64,000 nucleotides of DNA, taken from assembly GCA_947650365.1 (NCBI GenBank), contig OX393552.1, positions 17,536,775 through 17,600,774 on the forward strand, written 5' to 3'. The DNA comes from Chamaelirium japonicum (Eukaryota; Streptophyta; Magnoliopsida; Liliales; Melanthiaceae). Position 1 is the stretch's first letter, and every line of letters begins with the position of its first letter. Both the position numbers and the translations under genes were made by a program. Under the pieces are notes generated by a model that was not told the origin of the DNA, ran no database searches, and worked only from the letters and a program-made list of their open reading frames with translations. Positions 12,096-25,000 of this stretch are shown piece after piece.

Positions 12096-12104
12096 TATAT
12101 ATAT

Positions 12105-12350
12105 ATGGGGGCCCAGGAAGCTAAACTCGAGTTCACCATTCAAATGGTGAACTTGAATGGAGAAGTTGCCACATGTCCTGATAAAGTGTACAACCCTCTT
12201 TTACTTTTTGCTTTATGTCTTTTTAGTGTTCAATCCTCTTAAATGCATATCCCCTCTTACTTGTTTTATATCTTTTCAATAGACACATGGCGCAATATAA
12301 ACCATGTTTCACCATTCATTTGTGAACTCAAGTTCACCAAACCCTTTCCC
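12105..12350. mobile_element. Foldback MITE-like element
   Basis: The left end holds GAGTTCACCATTCAAATGG, and the right end holds its partner CCATTCATTTGTGAACTC, with TGAACTTGAATG and CAAGTTCACC nearby. It lies between a Helitron-like end and a (TA)n run. It is non-coding. Confidence 0.45.
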
Positions 12351-12361
12351 ATATATATATA

Positions 12362-12750
12362 GAGGAATGTTACTGTGAGTTATGAGCTACGGAAGGAGAA
12401 AATGAGTTACGGTCATTTTGACCACCCTAGAAGTTTTGGAATTTTGTAAAAATTGGTAGGTGTGTTGTCTAGGGTAACATGATCATCCTCACCAATTTTC
12501 AAGAAATTCTAAAACTTCTAGGGTCATCAAATGGTAGAAGTTTTATCTGCCGTCCGCAGTAACTGTTAATTTTGCTTCTACCACTTGATGACCCTAGAAG
12601 TTTTGGAATTCTTTGAAAATTGGTGAGGATAATCATGTTACCCTAGACAACACACCCACCGATTTTTACGAAATTCCAAAACTTCTAGGGTGGTCAAAAT
12701 GACCGTAGCTCATTTTCTCCTTCCGTAGCTCATAGCTCACTGTAATATTC
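12362..12750. mobile_element. Nested foldback element FB-D
   Basis: A palindrome of about 389 bp, from GAGGAATGTTACTGTGAG to CTCACTGTAATATTC, preceded by (TA)n. Each arm carries CTAGAAGTTTTGGAATT and its reverse complement about 40 bp apart, giving four modules in alternating orientation. The centre is near 12557, in a CCGTCCGCAGTAACTG context. Terminal bases resemble FB-B (GAGGAATG). Confidence 0.7.
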
Positions 12751-15535
12751 ATAACAGATTTATATATAATCATTAACCAAGCAATTTGTGTGGGCCTTCC
12801 CAAAGGGAGTTCTTTTTCTCCTCCAAATATTTGTTCTAAAACAACAATAATGGTGACTATTTAAGGCTTTCATAGATACGTGAATTTATGGAAGTTTTGT
12901 GTAGTAAAATAGAGATGACCAAAATATTTTGATCAAATGCATCTGCAAGTTTTGCAAGATCTAGGCTTTATATCAATTGTTCACTATAATGCCTTTTCAT
13001 GTATATCTGCCTTTGATACTCAGATACTTCTGCAAGCTTGTTTTTTGCTAGGGTTTTATGATGTATCTTTGATAAGATACTTCTACAAGCTTGTTTTATC
13101 TCTAATTTTAGTTACAATTGGGTCGGGGTAATGAATACTACACTTTACAGTAGGGTTCATGAACGGTGCTTTTAAAAACAGCACAGGTATTATCCTATTA
13201 TTAGGCCATCCTTGGTATCTAATTATTGAATTTAGCCACTAATGAATGAAAAACTTACATTTCTAAATCGACGTACGTACCACAATTACTGTCAACTTTT
13301 TCTTAACCCATGTTCTCATATAAACATTGTGTGTGATACCTGCATCTATATCAATGTCCCATAATGAATGCATCCAGACATATCCTCGAATACTGTATCA
13401 GACATCTATAGTTTTGTGGATATTGTGAACTGGAGCATCTATTTGATGGAAGCTCTCTTAGAAACTTAGATCTAAGAAATCTTTATTAAACACTGTGGGA
13501 TCAAGAGTAGATAGATTTCCAAGGTATTCATGGGCCTTTGGTTTTTGTGAATCTGAGACACTTACCTGACATTTAAGAAATGCATGCTTGTAATAGACCA
13601 TGTACTATCCAATAGTTTTTATATCTTCTGCACTGAAACTGGATTTTTAATTGATGTTTTTCTATTTTTTAGGAACCGAGTATGTTTGGCAGACTCCTAC
13701 GGCCATTTTTTTTTTTTTTAATTGAGGGTGTTTGGCAGACTCCTACCAGTTCATACAATTCAAATATATTATTGTACCGACAAAAAAACTGGCCAAGAGA
13801 ATATCTACAAAACCATGAACATACACCAGTCTATCTATTCTCTTGGTCAATAAACTCATTGATAAAAAACTTATTCGCTATCACGTTCAGAAACAAAATA
13901 AAAACAGATATTTAAGACAATTTTGGTAACCAGGAATGCAATGACACCATTTCTTAGATGGCGTCCTTGTAGTAGTCATATAGGGTTGCCCTCCTATATG
14001 TTTCTATTCATCACAAGGAAGTCTTCAACCTCTGAGTTCTTCTTGAAAGTAAAACCTAGAGTACCCATTGAGACAACAGTCCTATCATGGGTTCAATGTT
14101 GCCACTCTTCCAAGTGTAAATCTTCATCTAATTTGTTAAATTCCTATTACTCTTTAACCCCCTCACTTTCCTCCACCAGCAATACATTGAGTGGTCTATT
14201 ATCAATTTCCTTCCGAGAGAGGAATAAACTCCTTCGCTTACCCTTTAACAACAGAGGAAAATTTTAATTACCTTAAAGCTTTTAACTTCCTATTTTTCTT
14301 TTGAATCTTTGGGTGTTGGACTTTTTTTTTGGGTACAACTTTGTTGGACATTTGACATGCAACGCATCAACCTAGTGCCGAGTCTGCCGACAACCACAGC
14401 TTCAGCTCCATCATAATAATCATCTGTAGCACTTGCTGATTTCACCAATTTATCCTCTAATTTTCTTTACATTAGGAACAACTTCTGTATGAACTGTTAC
14501 ACACCCCTCTTTCCGGATTCAGAGATAGAGCTCTGCTGTATAGCCTGTGTATGATAGGTAAAAGCACACCATCAATTGGTTCCGGGAGAACACACTAAAA
14601 GTGAAACAAAGATTTATAAGCCCAGGGAGCAACCCTTTTTTCATTTTTTACCCAAATTGTTTGGAAATAAAAATGAGCTTGTTTAGCCTTAGATGTAATC
14701 AATGCGACCCACGTATTTTGGAAGGCACCACCTATTTTAGTTTTCTTTCCATGCTCTCAAACAGGAGGAAAACTTGGTTTTCCATTTCCATGGTAAACAA
14801 CCGTTTTCTATTTCCATGGAAGACATTTTTTTTTGCAGACAAGCATGTTCTATACTAAGATGACATCAGGTTTCTCAAAAACACTAATACAGACTATATA
14901 GTCTTGATTTCTTATTCGGATTCTTAGAAGTTACAACTCAATTAGATATATGAAGCTCAAAATTAGCATTTTGAGTATCATTCTCACTGCATGCTTAACG
15001 TATTCAACTTTCTAATGAATGCCTTGGGAGCCTTTCTTCACCCACCTTTCTTGAAAGCCTTACGATTAGTACAGATTTTTGGCTTCTAGCCATAGAGGCC
15101 AATTCCTTTTTGAAGTTAATCATCCATAGAAGACGATTTTCGCATTTAACTTGCGATAGTACTAATTCAACCTTTGGAGAATGAATCTAAGTGAAGAAAA
15201 TTATACCTAAATGGGTTTCAAACAAATCCTATTGTAGTTCGAGCCCTTTGTTCTATTTTCCCAATACCTCTGAACGCTCAAAGTAACCTAGGGGATCCAT
15301 CCTAAACAATTTATCATCCTCGGACATAAAATATGAAATAAAGGCACCATTTGATCTGGTGAATACATCGCTGCCATTTAAATTTCTCCACTATCACCCA
15401 TTCACATCGATCTCATCTTTGCTGCATCTCAATACATACCGATCAGCCGTTACCTTCGAGTTTCTTATGGGGAGACCAGTCTATTGTGAAATCCAATTAG
15501 AACCTCCCAAAAGTTGCACCATGTTGCTTCGGCTA
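12751..15535. other. Gene-free intergenic DNA
   Basis: AT-rich, with scattered short frames (114 codons at 13923, 105 at 15359) that show no domain I recognise. The 14.0-15.4 kb part could be decayed retroelement, but no motif supports that. Confidence 0.4.
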
Positions 15536-15539
15536 TCCA

Positions 15540-16660
15540 ATCGCATATCCAAGGTTCGAAATCTCCATTTCGGTCGAAATTTCGATCATCTAGATATGGA
15601 AATATTTCGTGGCAATATTTTAACAGTGTGGAAATATTGTGATTTCATAGAAATGGTGGAAATATTGATTTTTTAATGAAAATTTTCAATGAAACTCTCG
15701 ATAGTCATAAACCAAATATATATACACACTTTGGAACACTCAGATAGTATTTGTACCATATTTAGAGGTGTAAAGCTTCACATAGCATGTATTCTATATA
15801 TTTGAGTCTGTGAGTCTTGTGCAGTTTTGTTTGGTACTGTTTTGATCTATGGTTTTTAATCTTTTTTGTGGATAAAAATGTTTTCAAAATAAAGATTAGT
15901 TTATTGTTAAAATAATGCTTTAAACGATTTTGAAAATGGACTTAAAACAAGAAAATTATGCAAGTTTGAAATCATGCAAAAAGTATGCTGCAATGCGAAA
16001 CATTGTTTTTTACCTAGTATGGAAAAAAGAGTTTTTATATAGTAAAGTTTTTATTCATTCAAAATTTCCTTTGATGGACTATGGTTTTCTAGATGTACTT
16101 GTAATTTTACATTTTGTGGAATTTTTTGAGCTAAAAAGGAGTTGATTTAACCACTTTTCTCAACATGTGAATTTTATAAAAACCCGAAAAAATTTATTTC
16201 TCCTACTAAAACTGAAAGTATACTTTTTTATTCCTTTGGTTTTTTATTTTTTTGATATTTTTATTGAAATCAAATGGGGGGTATTTGCTTATTTACATAT
16301 AATAACTTAAAGTTGATACTTAAATGTTATTATATGTAAATAAAATAAGTTGCTGAGAATATGCCCCTAGTCCCCTTTTATAACCAGTAAGTACCAAATT
16401 TCTGTGCCAAAATTTGTTGAAAATTTTCGAAATTCTCCGAATTTCGACAATATTTATGTGAATCAGTGTCTTCTTGCACGATATATCGCGATATTTCGCG
16501 CTGGCGAATATATCGTGCAAAATATCATGATATATCGCGATATATTCGTGATTTCTGTACCGTTCGAGATAGCTATGGGAATTTCGTGTCGAGATCTTGG
16601 AAAACCAAGATATGTCGTGAAATTTTGTGAAATAAGTCGATTTTTAGTACCTTGCGCATA
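15540..16660 (+). repeat. 1.1-kb dispersed repeat, copy 1
   Basis: Begins and ends in clusters of ATTTCG and CGATATATCGCG motifs around an AT-rich core. A homologous copy in inverted orientation lies at about 56690-57800, in ALDH6B2 intron 6. Matching landmarks include ATTTGAGTCT, GATTTTGAAAATGGACTT, TTTCTCCTACTAAAACTG and ACATATAATAACTTAAAGTT. A short partial copy is seen near 22230-22300. No protein is encoded. Confidence 0.7.
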
Positions 16661-16686
16661 TCTATCCGAAGAAGCAGGCATGCGCC

Positions 16687-16735
16687 CCCCGCCCCCCCCC
16701 CCCCCCCCCCCCAAAAAACACACACACACACACAT
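16687..16735. repeat. (C)n and (CA)n run
   Basis: Poly-C, then AAAAAA, then about 8 CA units. Confidence 0.9.
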
Positions 16736-17530
16736 CCAGCACCCAACAACACCCACACCTACCTACCTTTGGAAGAGAACCTTCTTTGAATGAACCAACC
16801 GACACACCATCTAACTTTTGCTTGCCTTCTAGATTCGCACTTAGAAAAAAGAAATATTATTTTCATGGTATCAGGCAACCCATGATTCTCCCATGATGGA
16901 GTGATCATTTTCTTCCAGATGGGGAATGATGTGAAGCGCGCACTAAGAGACAATGAAGGAATATAGCCACAAATTGAAGAGATTAAGTGAATGTGTTGAT
17001 GACCTTTTGGCATGTCTGATTCAGTGTGATGACCAAACAACAAGTGTGGTAATTGGAAGAGTGAGAATGAACTAAATGTTAATCCAGTGGCGAAAGATAA
17101 CCTAATGGTCGATTTAGCGGACTACAATCTTATTCAAGAAAATTCGTCAATCAAATGAAGCAGCTAACAATTATAACATAGGGCTTCCATGCTGAAGATC
17201 AATCAATGGTCACTTTCTTTTCATTTCTTTTTCCTTGGCCTTTGAGTATTGAGCTTATGCTTGCAATGAGTCATATTTGATGAATTAGCTATCCGCCATT
17301 CCATTGCTGGATTATTAGGAGTCAAATTCATGACCCATGCTGAGAAATACTTACGGGTACCGACGTTCTTTTAACGAAAAAAGTCTTAAATCTTATAAAT
17401 TTGTCATTGAGAAATTCATATCAAAATTGAAGGATCAAAAAGTAGAACTCTTTCTCATGCAGGCCTTACGGTCCTGATAAAATAGGACCTCAGCTCACTT
17501 CCTATTTATAACATGATGACACTTCAGTTC
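16736..17530. other. Intergenic DNA, nothing recognised
   Basis: No gene recognised. Short frames on both strands lack known motifs. Confidence 0.4.
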
Positions 17531-17534
17531 CGTG

Positions 17535-17725
17535 GATCCATCTGTAAGGAAATATATGTTATACGGTGTGACTTCTGGTGGGGATTCAAATTGGGCTAAC
17601 GCCATTTGTATCTCAAAGCATGGATTTCCTTCTTTCTTCCTAAAATCCAAGGTGGTTTGGGCATCCGGGACGTGCTTCGTAGTATAATCAGTCGACTATT
17701 ATGAAACTGGGATGAATCCTTTCAT
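17535..17725 (+). pseudogene. LINE reverse transcriptase fragment
   Basis: In one frame the translation reads DFWWGFKLG, stop, RHLYLKAWISFFLPK, QGGLGIRDV, then LLN-like residues. The run of W-W-G, L-K-x-W, P-K and G-G-L-G-I-R is the pattern downstream of the RT core in plant non-LTR retrotransposons. Two in-frame stops and the short length show it is dead. Confidence 0.6.
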
Positions 17726-18283
17726 GAATGAAAGGATGTGTTGAAGCGGAAGTGCCACCGTATATTTGCTTGATGGTTTGTGCCTCTATATGGTGAAGGA
17801 GGATTTATCTAGAATGAGAAAGAGGTCTGATCAAAAGAGAGCCCTTGCCGGCTTTAAATGTTGGGGAACTAGTTCAGTTTATACTCTATTGGTACTATTT
17901 TCGTATTGGTGTTTCTTCAGTTGTAGAATCTTGTGTTGTGGTTGCTTTCAAGTAATCTTCTGAGCTTGGCCTCTTGAGAATATGACCTGACTGCTATTAC
18001 CTGGTGTGTTACTTCTTGAAGTTTCTTTTAGATCAAACAACTACCATTAGATGTCAATGAGCACTCTATCAGTGTTGGATGGCTGACCTTACATAATTTA
18101 GATTATCAAGCTTATATGCATTATAGATCACAGTTTGCAAGGGCTTTGAAACATGTGAGGTTGAGGATTGAAGCCATTTTACTTGGAAGGAAAAACCATG
18201 CGAACAATATTGGCCATCTCCGTATCTTAATTATAAGTTATTTCAATACAGCGGGTAATCCTTTGTGCTGTCATTTTGCAGAA
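17726..18283. other. Upstream region of YIF1
   Basis: No TATA box or leader exon was identified with confidence. TTTTGCAG at 18274-18281, just before the YIF1 ATG, looks like a splice acceptor, so a non-coding leader exon probably lies further upstream. Confidence 0.4.
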
Positions 18284-20329
18284 ATGTATGACAATTATGG
18301 TAGTCAGGCCGGGGTGCCGAGACCCACAGGAAATCCTCAGCCAAACCCATTTGGAGACGCGTTCTACGGTGCGGGATCCGGGCTCATCCGAGGTGGGCTG
18401 GGTGCATATGGAGAGAGATTTCTTGGCTCAAGCTCCGAGTTCATGCAAAGCAATGTATGTTGAGTATGTTACTATGTCTAGGGATAGTACACGATTAAAA
18501 ATGCATCATAAGTTAGTCGATGGCTTCTCTTTGGCACCAACATTGTAAATTATTCTTACACTTAACCTTTGTTTGTTGACATTTGGGTTCTCATGAAACA
18601 GATTAGCAGATATTTCTCCAACCCGCAGTATTATTTTCAAGTGAATGACCAGTATGTGAGGAACAAGTTGAAAGTGGTCTTGTTTCCATTCCTGCACAGG
18701 GTAAAGCTGGCTACTTTCATCTCTCTACTTAAACTGCTCTCCATTTGTTGCAAGCTTACAAGAAACCTGACCTCCCTTTCTTGATCCTATCCCATTTCGT
18801 CTTAGGGACACTGGACAAGGATAACTGAGCCAGTTGGGGGCAGACTCTCCTACAAACCACCTGTGTACGACATAAATGCTCCTGATCTGTACATTCCCTT
18901 CATGGCCTTTGGTACCTACGTTATTCTCGCAGGCTTCTCATTTGGTCTTCTTGGCAAGTAAGCCTCGAGTACATTCAAGCGTCGCATGTTAATTTCGCAG
19001 CAATCGTAGCCTTTATTGTATTAACTGGGCAGATTTGACTTACACAGTTACACCCCTATTGCTATATGGTATTTAGACTTATCCCCTCAAATTAATCATA
19101 ATTAGACATAAACCCCATTTCGCTCTATTCCGTCAGTCAACCATTGTTGACTATCAAGTATTCCGCTAGTCCATGAAGCACGGATAACCATATTCGTATC
19201 GTATTAGATACCCGATACTCGATGATACACATCCGATACTTTTCATGCGTATCCCAATTTCAAGAAGCAAATTTATAAATGGATACTTGGGGATGCGTAT
19301 CCGATAGTGTTCATGTGTATCCCAATTTCAATAAACTAAATTTATAGATGTATACTTGGGATTATAACATGGATATAAATTTGGTAGGTTAAATATAAGT
19401 TTTTTATTATTTCTAAAAGAATTTTTTAAACAATTAGGGATATAGTAGATGATTAATTTGCAAGGTTGATGTATTTGGAATATGTTATTTTACGTATGAT
19501 GAACATAGTAGATGGTTAATGTTGAGTTGTAATCTTGATACTAGTTAACTTTCTGTTATTTGTTATTGATATGTTAGAAATAAAATTTTATTTGTTCATT
19601 TATAAATGTATCCCGATCGTATTGTCTCCTGGTTTTTCAAGAATTGTAGTATAGACGTATCGTATCATACCCATATCATGTATCCATGTTTCTTAGCCGC
19701 CAATTGACGATAATTAACTTGGCGAAATGGATCGAAATGAGGGATAGGATACGTCTAATTACGATTAATTTGAGGGGGATATGTCTAATTATGATTAACT
19801 TGGGGGGATATGTCTGAATATCATATAGTAATGGGGTGTAAGTCAAATTTGCTCTGTAAATTATATGATAGGTTAGGTTGAAAGCCAGCCATAAAAAAAG
19901 TCTACTCAAACTATGAAATAAATTCTAATGCTCCATGCCGCCTTCAGGTTTAGCCCGGAAGCATTGAGCTTGCAGTTCACGAGGGGATTGGCCGGATGGG
20001 CCCTGCAGGTCGCGCTGCTGAAGGGATTGCTGTATTCGTTGGGTGGCGGGGAGGCGCCGCTGCTGGACATGGTGGCATACGGTGGGTACGCCTTCGCGGG
20101 GCTGTCGCTGGCAATACTGGGGCGGCTCGTATGGGGCTATTCGTATTACTTCCTGATGCCATGGATGAGTATATGCATGGGGGTGTTCTTGGTGAAGACC
20201 ATGAAGAGGGTGCTCTTGACGGAGATGAGGAGCTACGAGAAGCACTCGAGCAGGCAGCACTATCTGCTGCTCTTCATGGCCGTCGCGCAGTTCCCTCTGT
20301 TCTTCTGGCTTGCCAATTTAGGAGCGTGA
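18284..20329 (+). CDS. YIF1: YIF1 family protein (Yip1-interacting factor)
   Basis: Coding exons are 18284-18454, 18602-18700, 18806-18957 and 19948-20329 (stop TGA), 267 aa in total. All introns are GT-AG and the frame is kept. YIF1 proteins are integral membrane proteins of the early secretory pathway. They bind YIP1 and work in ER-to-Golgi vesicle transport. The N-terminal half is cytosolic and Gly/Pro-rich with [11 protein letters not shown]. It is followed by [15 protein letters not shown] and the conserved [16 protein letters not shown]. The C-terminal half has about five hydrophobic segments, the first at about residues 119-139, and ends in FFWLANLGA. The start was chosen because MYDNYG follows the presumed leader acceptor directly. 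Intron 3 (990 bp) holds a foldback repeat. The last exon is GC-rich compared with the surroundings. Confidence 0.93.
19029..19853. mobile_element. Foldback element in YIF1 intron 3
   Basis: The left end (ATTTGACTTACAC, then AATTAATCATAATTAGACAT) is inverted at the right end near 19750-19853. The interior (19180-19670) is full of GATAC/GTATC motifs such as GTATCGTATTAGATACCCG. It is non-coding, and no target duplication could be read. Confidence 0.55.
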
Positions 20330-20539
20330 CGGCGGACTTAATCTGTAATATTGTTTTTGTATGTGTAGTTAAGAAAAATTGGTTGTGGTAGAACGTATAC
20401 ATTGATAAATTTTTTTTTTTTTTACTTTGATCAAGAAAAATTGGCTCAGACTAATCTTTTTTTATTATATAAAAAGAATTGGGCTGATGAAATTAATAGG
20501 GGGATTTAGTAAACGGTCCAAAACAGGAGATCCCTAAGA
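20330..20539. other. YIF1 3' flank
   Basis: T-rich and A-rich runs follow the stop codon. The 3' UTR end cannot be fixed from the sequence alone. Confidence 0.4.
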
Positions 20540-20691
20540 CCAACAGGCGAGTATGATTTTGTTCCAACCTCTTTAAAGACGTTGGATGTTCTTGATCTCT
20601 CTCATTGGTCCATATCGAGTGCTTTTGGTCATTTCCCGAGAACATCCAACCACTTTAAGGAGGTTGGACCAAAATCGTACTCCCTACAGGC
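20540..20691. mobile_element. MULE-type MITE with 9-bp target duplication
   Basis: The element spans 20549-20682 (134 bp). The left end, GAGTATGATTTTGTTCCAAC, matches the right end on the minus strand, GAGTACGATTTTGGTCCAAC. The 9-bp flanks CCAACAGGC and CCTACAGGC differ at one base. A relative lies at 26657-26875. Confidence 0.7.
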
Positions 20692-21330
20692 CATGGGGTG
20701 AACCCTAGATATAATCCTAAACCTTAACCCTAGATCTGATTCGAACCAATCTGACCCCGCAGCCGCCTCTGTTGCTCTGCAACTCGTGTCATTGCTGTAG
20801 TCGGTCCAGTTGTTGCTCACTGCTCACCGCGCCACTTGTGGGGGAGGATTTCGTACAGTCATCCGAGACCCTCCTCCAACAGTCGATTGAAGGATTGACC
20901 CTTCGGGATACGGCACGCTTCGAAGCGCTGAATTGTGACTTGCTGGGCTGTCACACAAGCACTGTAGAGTAGAAAAGTAGAGGAAGAGATGACACAGGAT
21001 ATGGTGACGAAGTTCGGTTGAAGCCTACGTCTCCGTGCGGTAAGACGCAACCTTTGAATCAACTATCTTTGAGTAAACAATAGAGCTACTATCGACAGGC
21101 CGAGGAGTGCTTCTTACAAATAATCAGAGAATGGAAAAGGAGTTTGAAAACCAGAAGGCTCGAGGAGCTCTGGAAAACAGAAAGTGGGTTTCTAGTCTGA
21201 AATTTTTCCTATGGAATTATTTACAGGGTTTACTATTTATAAGGGCTTAGTTTATCTGGGAAATATTCCCAAGAATATATGGGGTTTGGTAAATACCCAG
21301 GGGGATTTACCAGACTCTAATAGCGCAAGT
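20692..21330. mobile_element. Probable LTR retrotransposon fragment
   Basis: A stretch around 21000 reads GGTGACGAAGTTCGG then GCCTACGTCTCCG, which resembles transcribed LTR regions of plant Copia-type elements. It is followed by AT-rich sequence with TATTTATAAGGGC. No partner LTR or coding domain was found. Confidence 0.3.
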
Positions 21331-21530
21331 GGGCCCCAGGCAGGGCTGCGAGTCCCACTGTCGTTCTCGTGGGCCCTAGGCAGGGCTGCGGGTCCCACCG
21401 TTGGACTCGTGAGCCCAAGGCAGGAATGTGGGTTCCACCGTTATACTCGTGGGCCCCAGACAGGACTGTGGGTTCCATCGTTGGACTCGTGGACCCCAAT
21501 CAGAGCTGTGGGTCCCACCGTTGGGCAGTA
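21331..21530. repeat. 40-bp tandem repeat x 5
   Basis: Five 40-bp units start at 21331, 21371, 21411, 21451 and 21491. They share GGGCCCCAGGCAGGGCTG and GGTCCCACCGTTGGACTCGT. Frames through the array are artefacts. It lies about 300 bp upstream of the CHCHD2-like promoter. Confidence 0.9.
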
Positions 21531-21539
21531 GCCAGATTT

Positions 21540-21640
21540 TGCACCCACGGCTGTCAGAGTGCTAGGTTGGTAAATAGTTTTGATCAGCCGCTGTTTCGTT
21601 AAATATTTTATTTTTAATAATATTTTGAAAAAGAGCCTTT
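21540..21640 (+). repeat. Copy of the GGCTGTCAGAG dispersed module
   Basis: GGCTGTCAGAGTGCTAGGTT, then GGTAAATAGTTTTG and TTAATAATATTTTGAAAAA. The same order of motifs is found at 59.6-59.9 kb and 62.5 kb. Confidence 0.6.
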
Positions 21641-21815
21641 TCTTGACATCGGGGGAAGTGATGCCAGCGTTTCTCACCTCGGTTATTCACCTCGGTCCGT
21701 CCGATGCACCGCAGGGCTGCCGCATTCCCTTTGTGCCGTTCGATTCTGATGCTTGAGGAATATACCCCCGTTCTCATGGTCAACAGGGTACGGCCGGTCC
21801 TCTCTCCTCTCTCCA

Positions 21816-21822
21816 TATATAA
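21816..21822 (+). promoter_or_regulatory. TATA box of the CHCHD2-like gene
   Basis: TATATAA lies 90 bp upstream of the ATG at 21906, preceded by a CT-rich stretch. A start site near 21850 would give a leader of about 55 nt. Position and sequence fit a plant core promoter. Confidence 0.6.
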
Positions 21823-21905
21823 TGAGTCGCTTCACCGGCTCATTTCGTTACTGCGCGGTCTAGGGTTTTCATTTCGCAGCCGTCGCTCCGTCTCCACCTG
21901 CCATC

Positions 21906-21956
21906 ATGGCTCGCCGTAGCTCAGGAGGTAAGCCGTCGATCCGCCTCCTCCTCCTC

Positions 21957-22014
<58 letters not shown>

Positions 22015-25000
22015 TTCAGCAAACCAGATCGTTAGCTGCTGTTTATAGATTTTGATAGATTTGATTGGTGTTTCGCGGTGTTATTGGTGGCGTCTGTAGA
22101 GATTACTCTTTTGATCTATTCATCCATTAGGCAAGCTAATGGAGGGGCTAGGCATCACATTCTATCAAATTTGAGATTTTGCTCCGGCCTTATAATGCCT
22201 CATTCGATTAATCATCTCCAAGAATCAAAATTTTGGATTTTTTGGATTCCGAATCAATCTCGGAACCCCGGAAAACCAAGATATTTCGCATGATATGCCT
22301 TTTTCAGGGATGGGGATGGGGGGTGGGTGCATTTAATAATTTACTTTCCGAAATATTTTGCCACAAACACTTCAGTCTTCAGTGGCTTAATCCTATGTGG
22401 TTGTTGAATTGAGGGCGGTAGAAGGGAAGGGAACCGGAACTTTGCTCTATAGCGTAAGTAAAAGTGCTCACCTATGTGGGTTAATCCTGTGGTTTGGCTA
22501 GAAGGGCCATTTTGTAGGTGATCGGTACTAGATTGGATCCAATGCCCCTCCGATCTATATCTGCATCGGAGAGCATTTACCCTTGATCACACCATCCATC
22601 ATTACTTATCAGGGTGGTTCTGCTGGTTTGCTCTGACTACAACATTATAATGTGCTTGAATCGACAGTATCTGTCCTCTAACTAAGATAGAACAGATATG
22701 ATCGGAGATGTTGTGGCTAGATGCATCCTCATTTACTACCCTTTCTTTTATGATTCCACTCGTGCACTAGTAGCGTTACCAAAGTCAGTAATGCAACAAT
22801 GTGCGCCGTGTGGATAACAGCTACGATCCCCTTCTTCCTCTCTTAAAAAAAATAATAATAATTAAAAAACGAAAACATTTAGATATTTGACATTTTGGTG
22901 GAATTGCGATTACATATATGTTTGCATATATGAATGGGTTGTGATTGTTCTCCAAGGACTTAGATATCGCAGCCTAAAGTGTACCAGGTCGTAAAGAACG
23001 CTGGAAATAGATGTTACAAAAAAAATTAGCCTTTTTTTTACAACAAAAGAACAAGGGCAAATTGATTTCTTGATACATCAATTGTCTCGAGCATTGGATG
23101 TCCCAGGAAATAAAATTGACTTAGTAAAGCGTACTCGCTTAAGGGTCCGTTCTTTTGGCGAGTCATAAATGAGATGGGTAATTTGTTTGCTTGAGACATT
23201 CATGGGCAAGGACATTGATGTCTCAGGAAATTAAAAATCCCATGTTCTTTTTTGCTGGGTAAATCAGAATATATGTTGTATCAGGAAATTAAAAAGTCTT
23301 GTAATTGTTAGATTTTAGCTTTTTTTGGTAAATTAAAAATAACTCTAGACATTCATGGGCAAGGACATTGATGTCTCAGGAAATTAAAAATTCCATGTTC
23401 TTTTTCCCAAGACATTAAGGGAATCAATTTTCTTAGTTTCTCCTACATATGAATACCTACTTCCATATCCGAGAAATCAAAAGAACTAGTCATGTAAATG
23501 TAAAGGATGTTATGAGTTTGTCAAATATGGAGTATAGAGGGAAATGAATAAACCGTTCCGTGGCACTGAAGAGGTGAAAAGTAATCTAAAAGATGTATAT
23601 ATATTGAAAACTAGTATTCTTATCATTCTCTTTCCTGTATCTGTGCTTTTGTTCTTCACTATTGGGCTGTGTCCCTTTGCTTGTGGATTTTGGCCATCTT
23701 TCTTTAATTTATGAAGGAATATAAAGTGATCCCAGATATCTAACATGATTTGACCTTATATTTGTAATTAATTGTGTCCTTATCACATGTACTTTTGTCA
23801 ACTGGCCATTTTTCATTAGAGCTTGATTTGAGGTTCTATTTGTATGCAACGTGGGGTGTGAATACTCACCTATGTATGCAGACTTGTGTCAGTCCGATTG
23901 AGTCTGTTTCAAGCATTCAGGAAGATTGCCTGGAGCCTGTTCAAAGAACAGTTTATAAGGCTACATGTGATGGATGTAGTTAACTATGATTCTGAGAATA
24001 AAAGGGTTTGAATTCTTGAATAATTTTCAAATATATAGCACATTTAGAAGTTGTAGTTCAAAATTTATGAGCAAAAGGGCCAGATTAACTACCCAAGAGT
24101 GAATAGGTAAAGAGAAGGAGAAGCGGAATATGAACTGTTTTTTGCATTTTGGGTAATATGTTACATCAGCAAATTGTTTACTTTTTTTTAAGCCCCAACA
24201 AGTCTTCAAAAACGTCCCAATGATAAATTAATTAGGAAAGAACCCTATTACAAGTTATATATTTTTAGAAAAATCGTAAAATAAAAAGGCATATGGATCT
24301 CATAGGGAGAGAAAGGTGGAAGAGGTAAACTGTAGTAGGGAGGCCAAAGTCCTCTTATCAGATTTGGTTTTTGTTATTAGGAGGTCGAGTACTCTTTCTC
24401 TATAAGCAGATGTGCGAACTTGTGTTTGGTATTATAGGCAGTACACCTGGGACAACCTGCTTAGTGGCAGGATTTTAAGCCAATGGTGGAACAAATTATG
24501 GAGCCTAAACAATTGATCAGGAAATTAAAAGAAGCCTCTCTAAATTAAAGAAGAAATATAGACGGTCTAAAAGTATAACAGTGCATGACCTTGATAGTGA
24601 TCTGTCTGAAGATGCTAGAGTTGTTTGCAACAAAGAGGAAAGTTTTGGTCAAGATGATTTTGTTGTTGAATTCTTGGGAGATGCATATTGTAGTCACTCA
24701 ATGGGATGCATTTATTATGGATCTTCATGTCACACAAAATCTTTTAACCGAAAATCGTACAGAAAGGCTTTGCTCACTAAACTAACATACAAAATCATTT
24801 CATTTTCAATTATAACTTTGTAAGATATCATTTCATTTACCTATAAAATTCATCACATTAAAATATCAGGTGAATGAGGCTATTGCTAACTCTTGCTGAT
24901 TTTTCAATGGGCAATGCTATTCAAGGAAATTAGCCCTAATACTAGAAAAGGAGAATCACCAAAGAGAGCACATAGGAATCAACAGATTGGCAACACATTA

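Noticed and set aside
13923..14267. A 114-codon frame and nearby frames up to 15.7 kb as a possible gene
   Set aside because: No domain, no splice pattern and no partner exons; the plausible retroelement reading in reverse has many stops.
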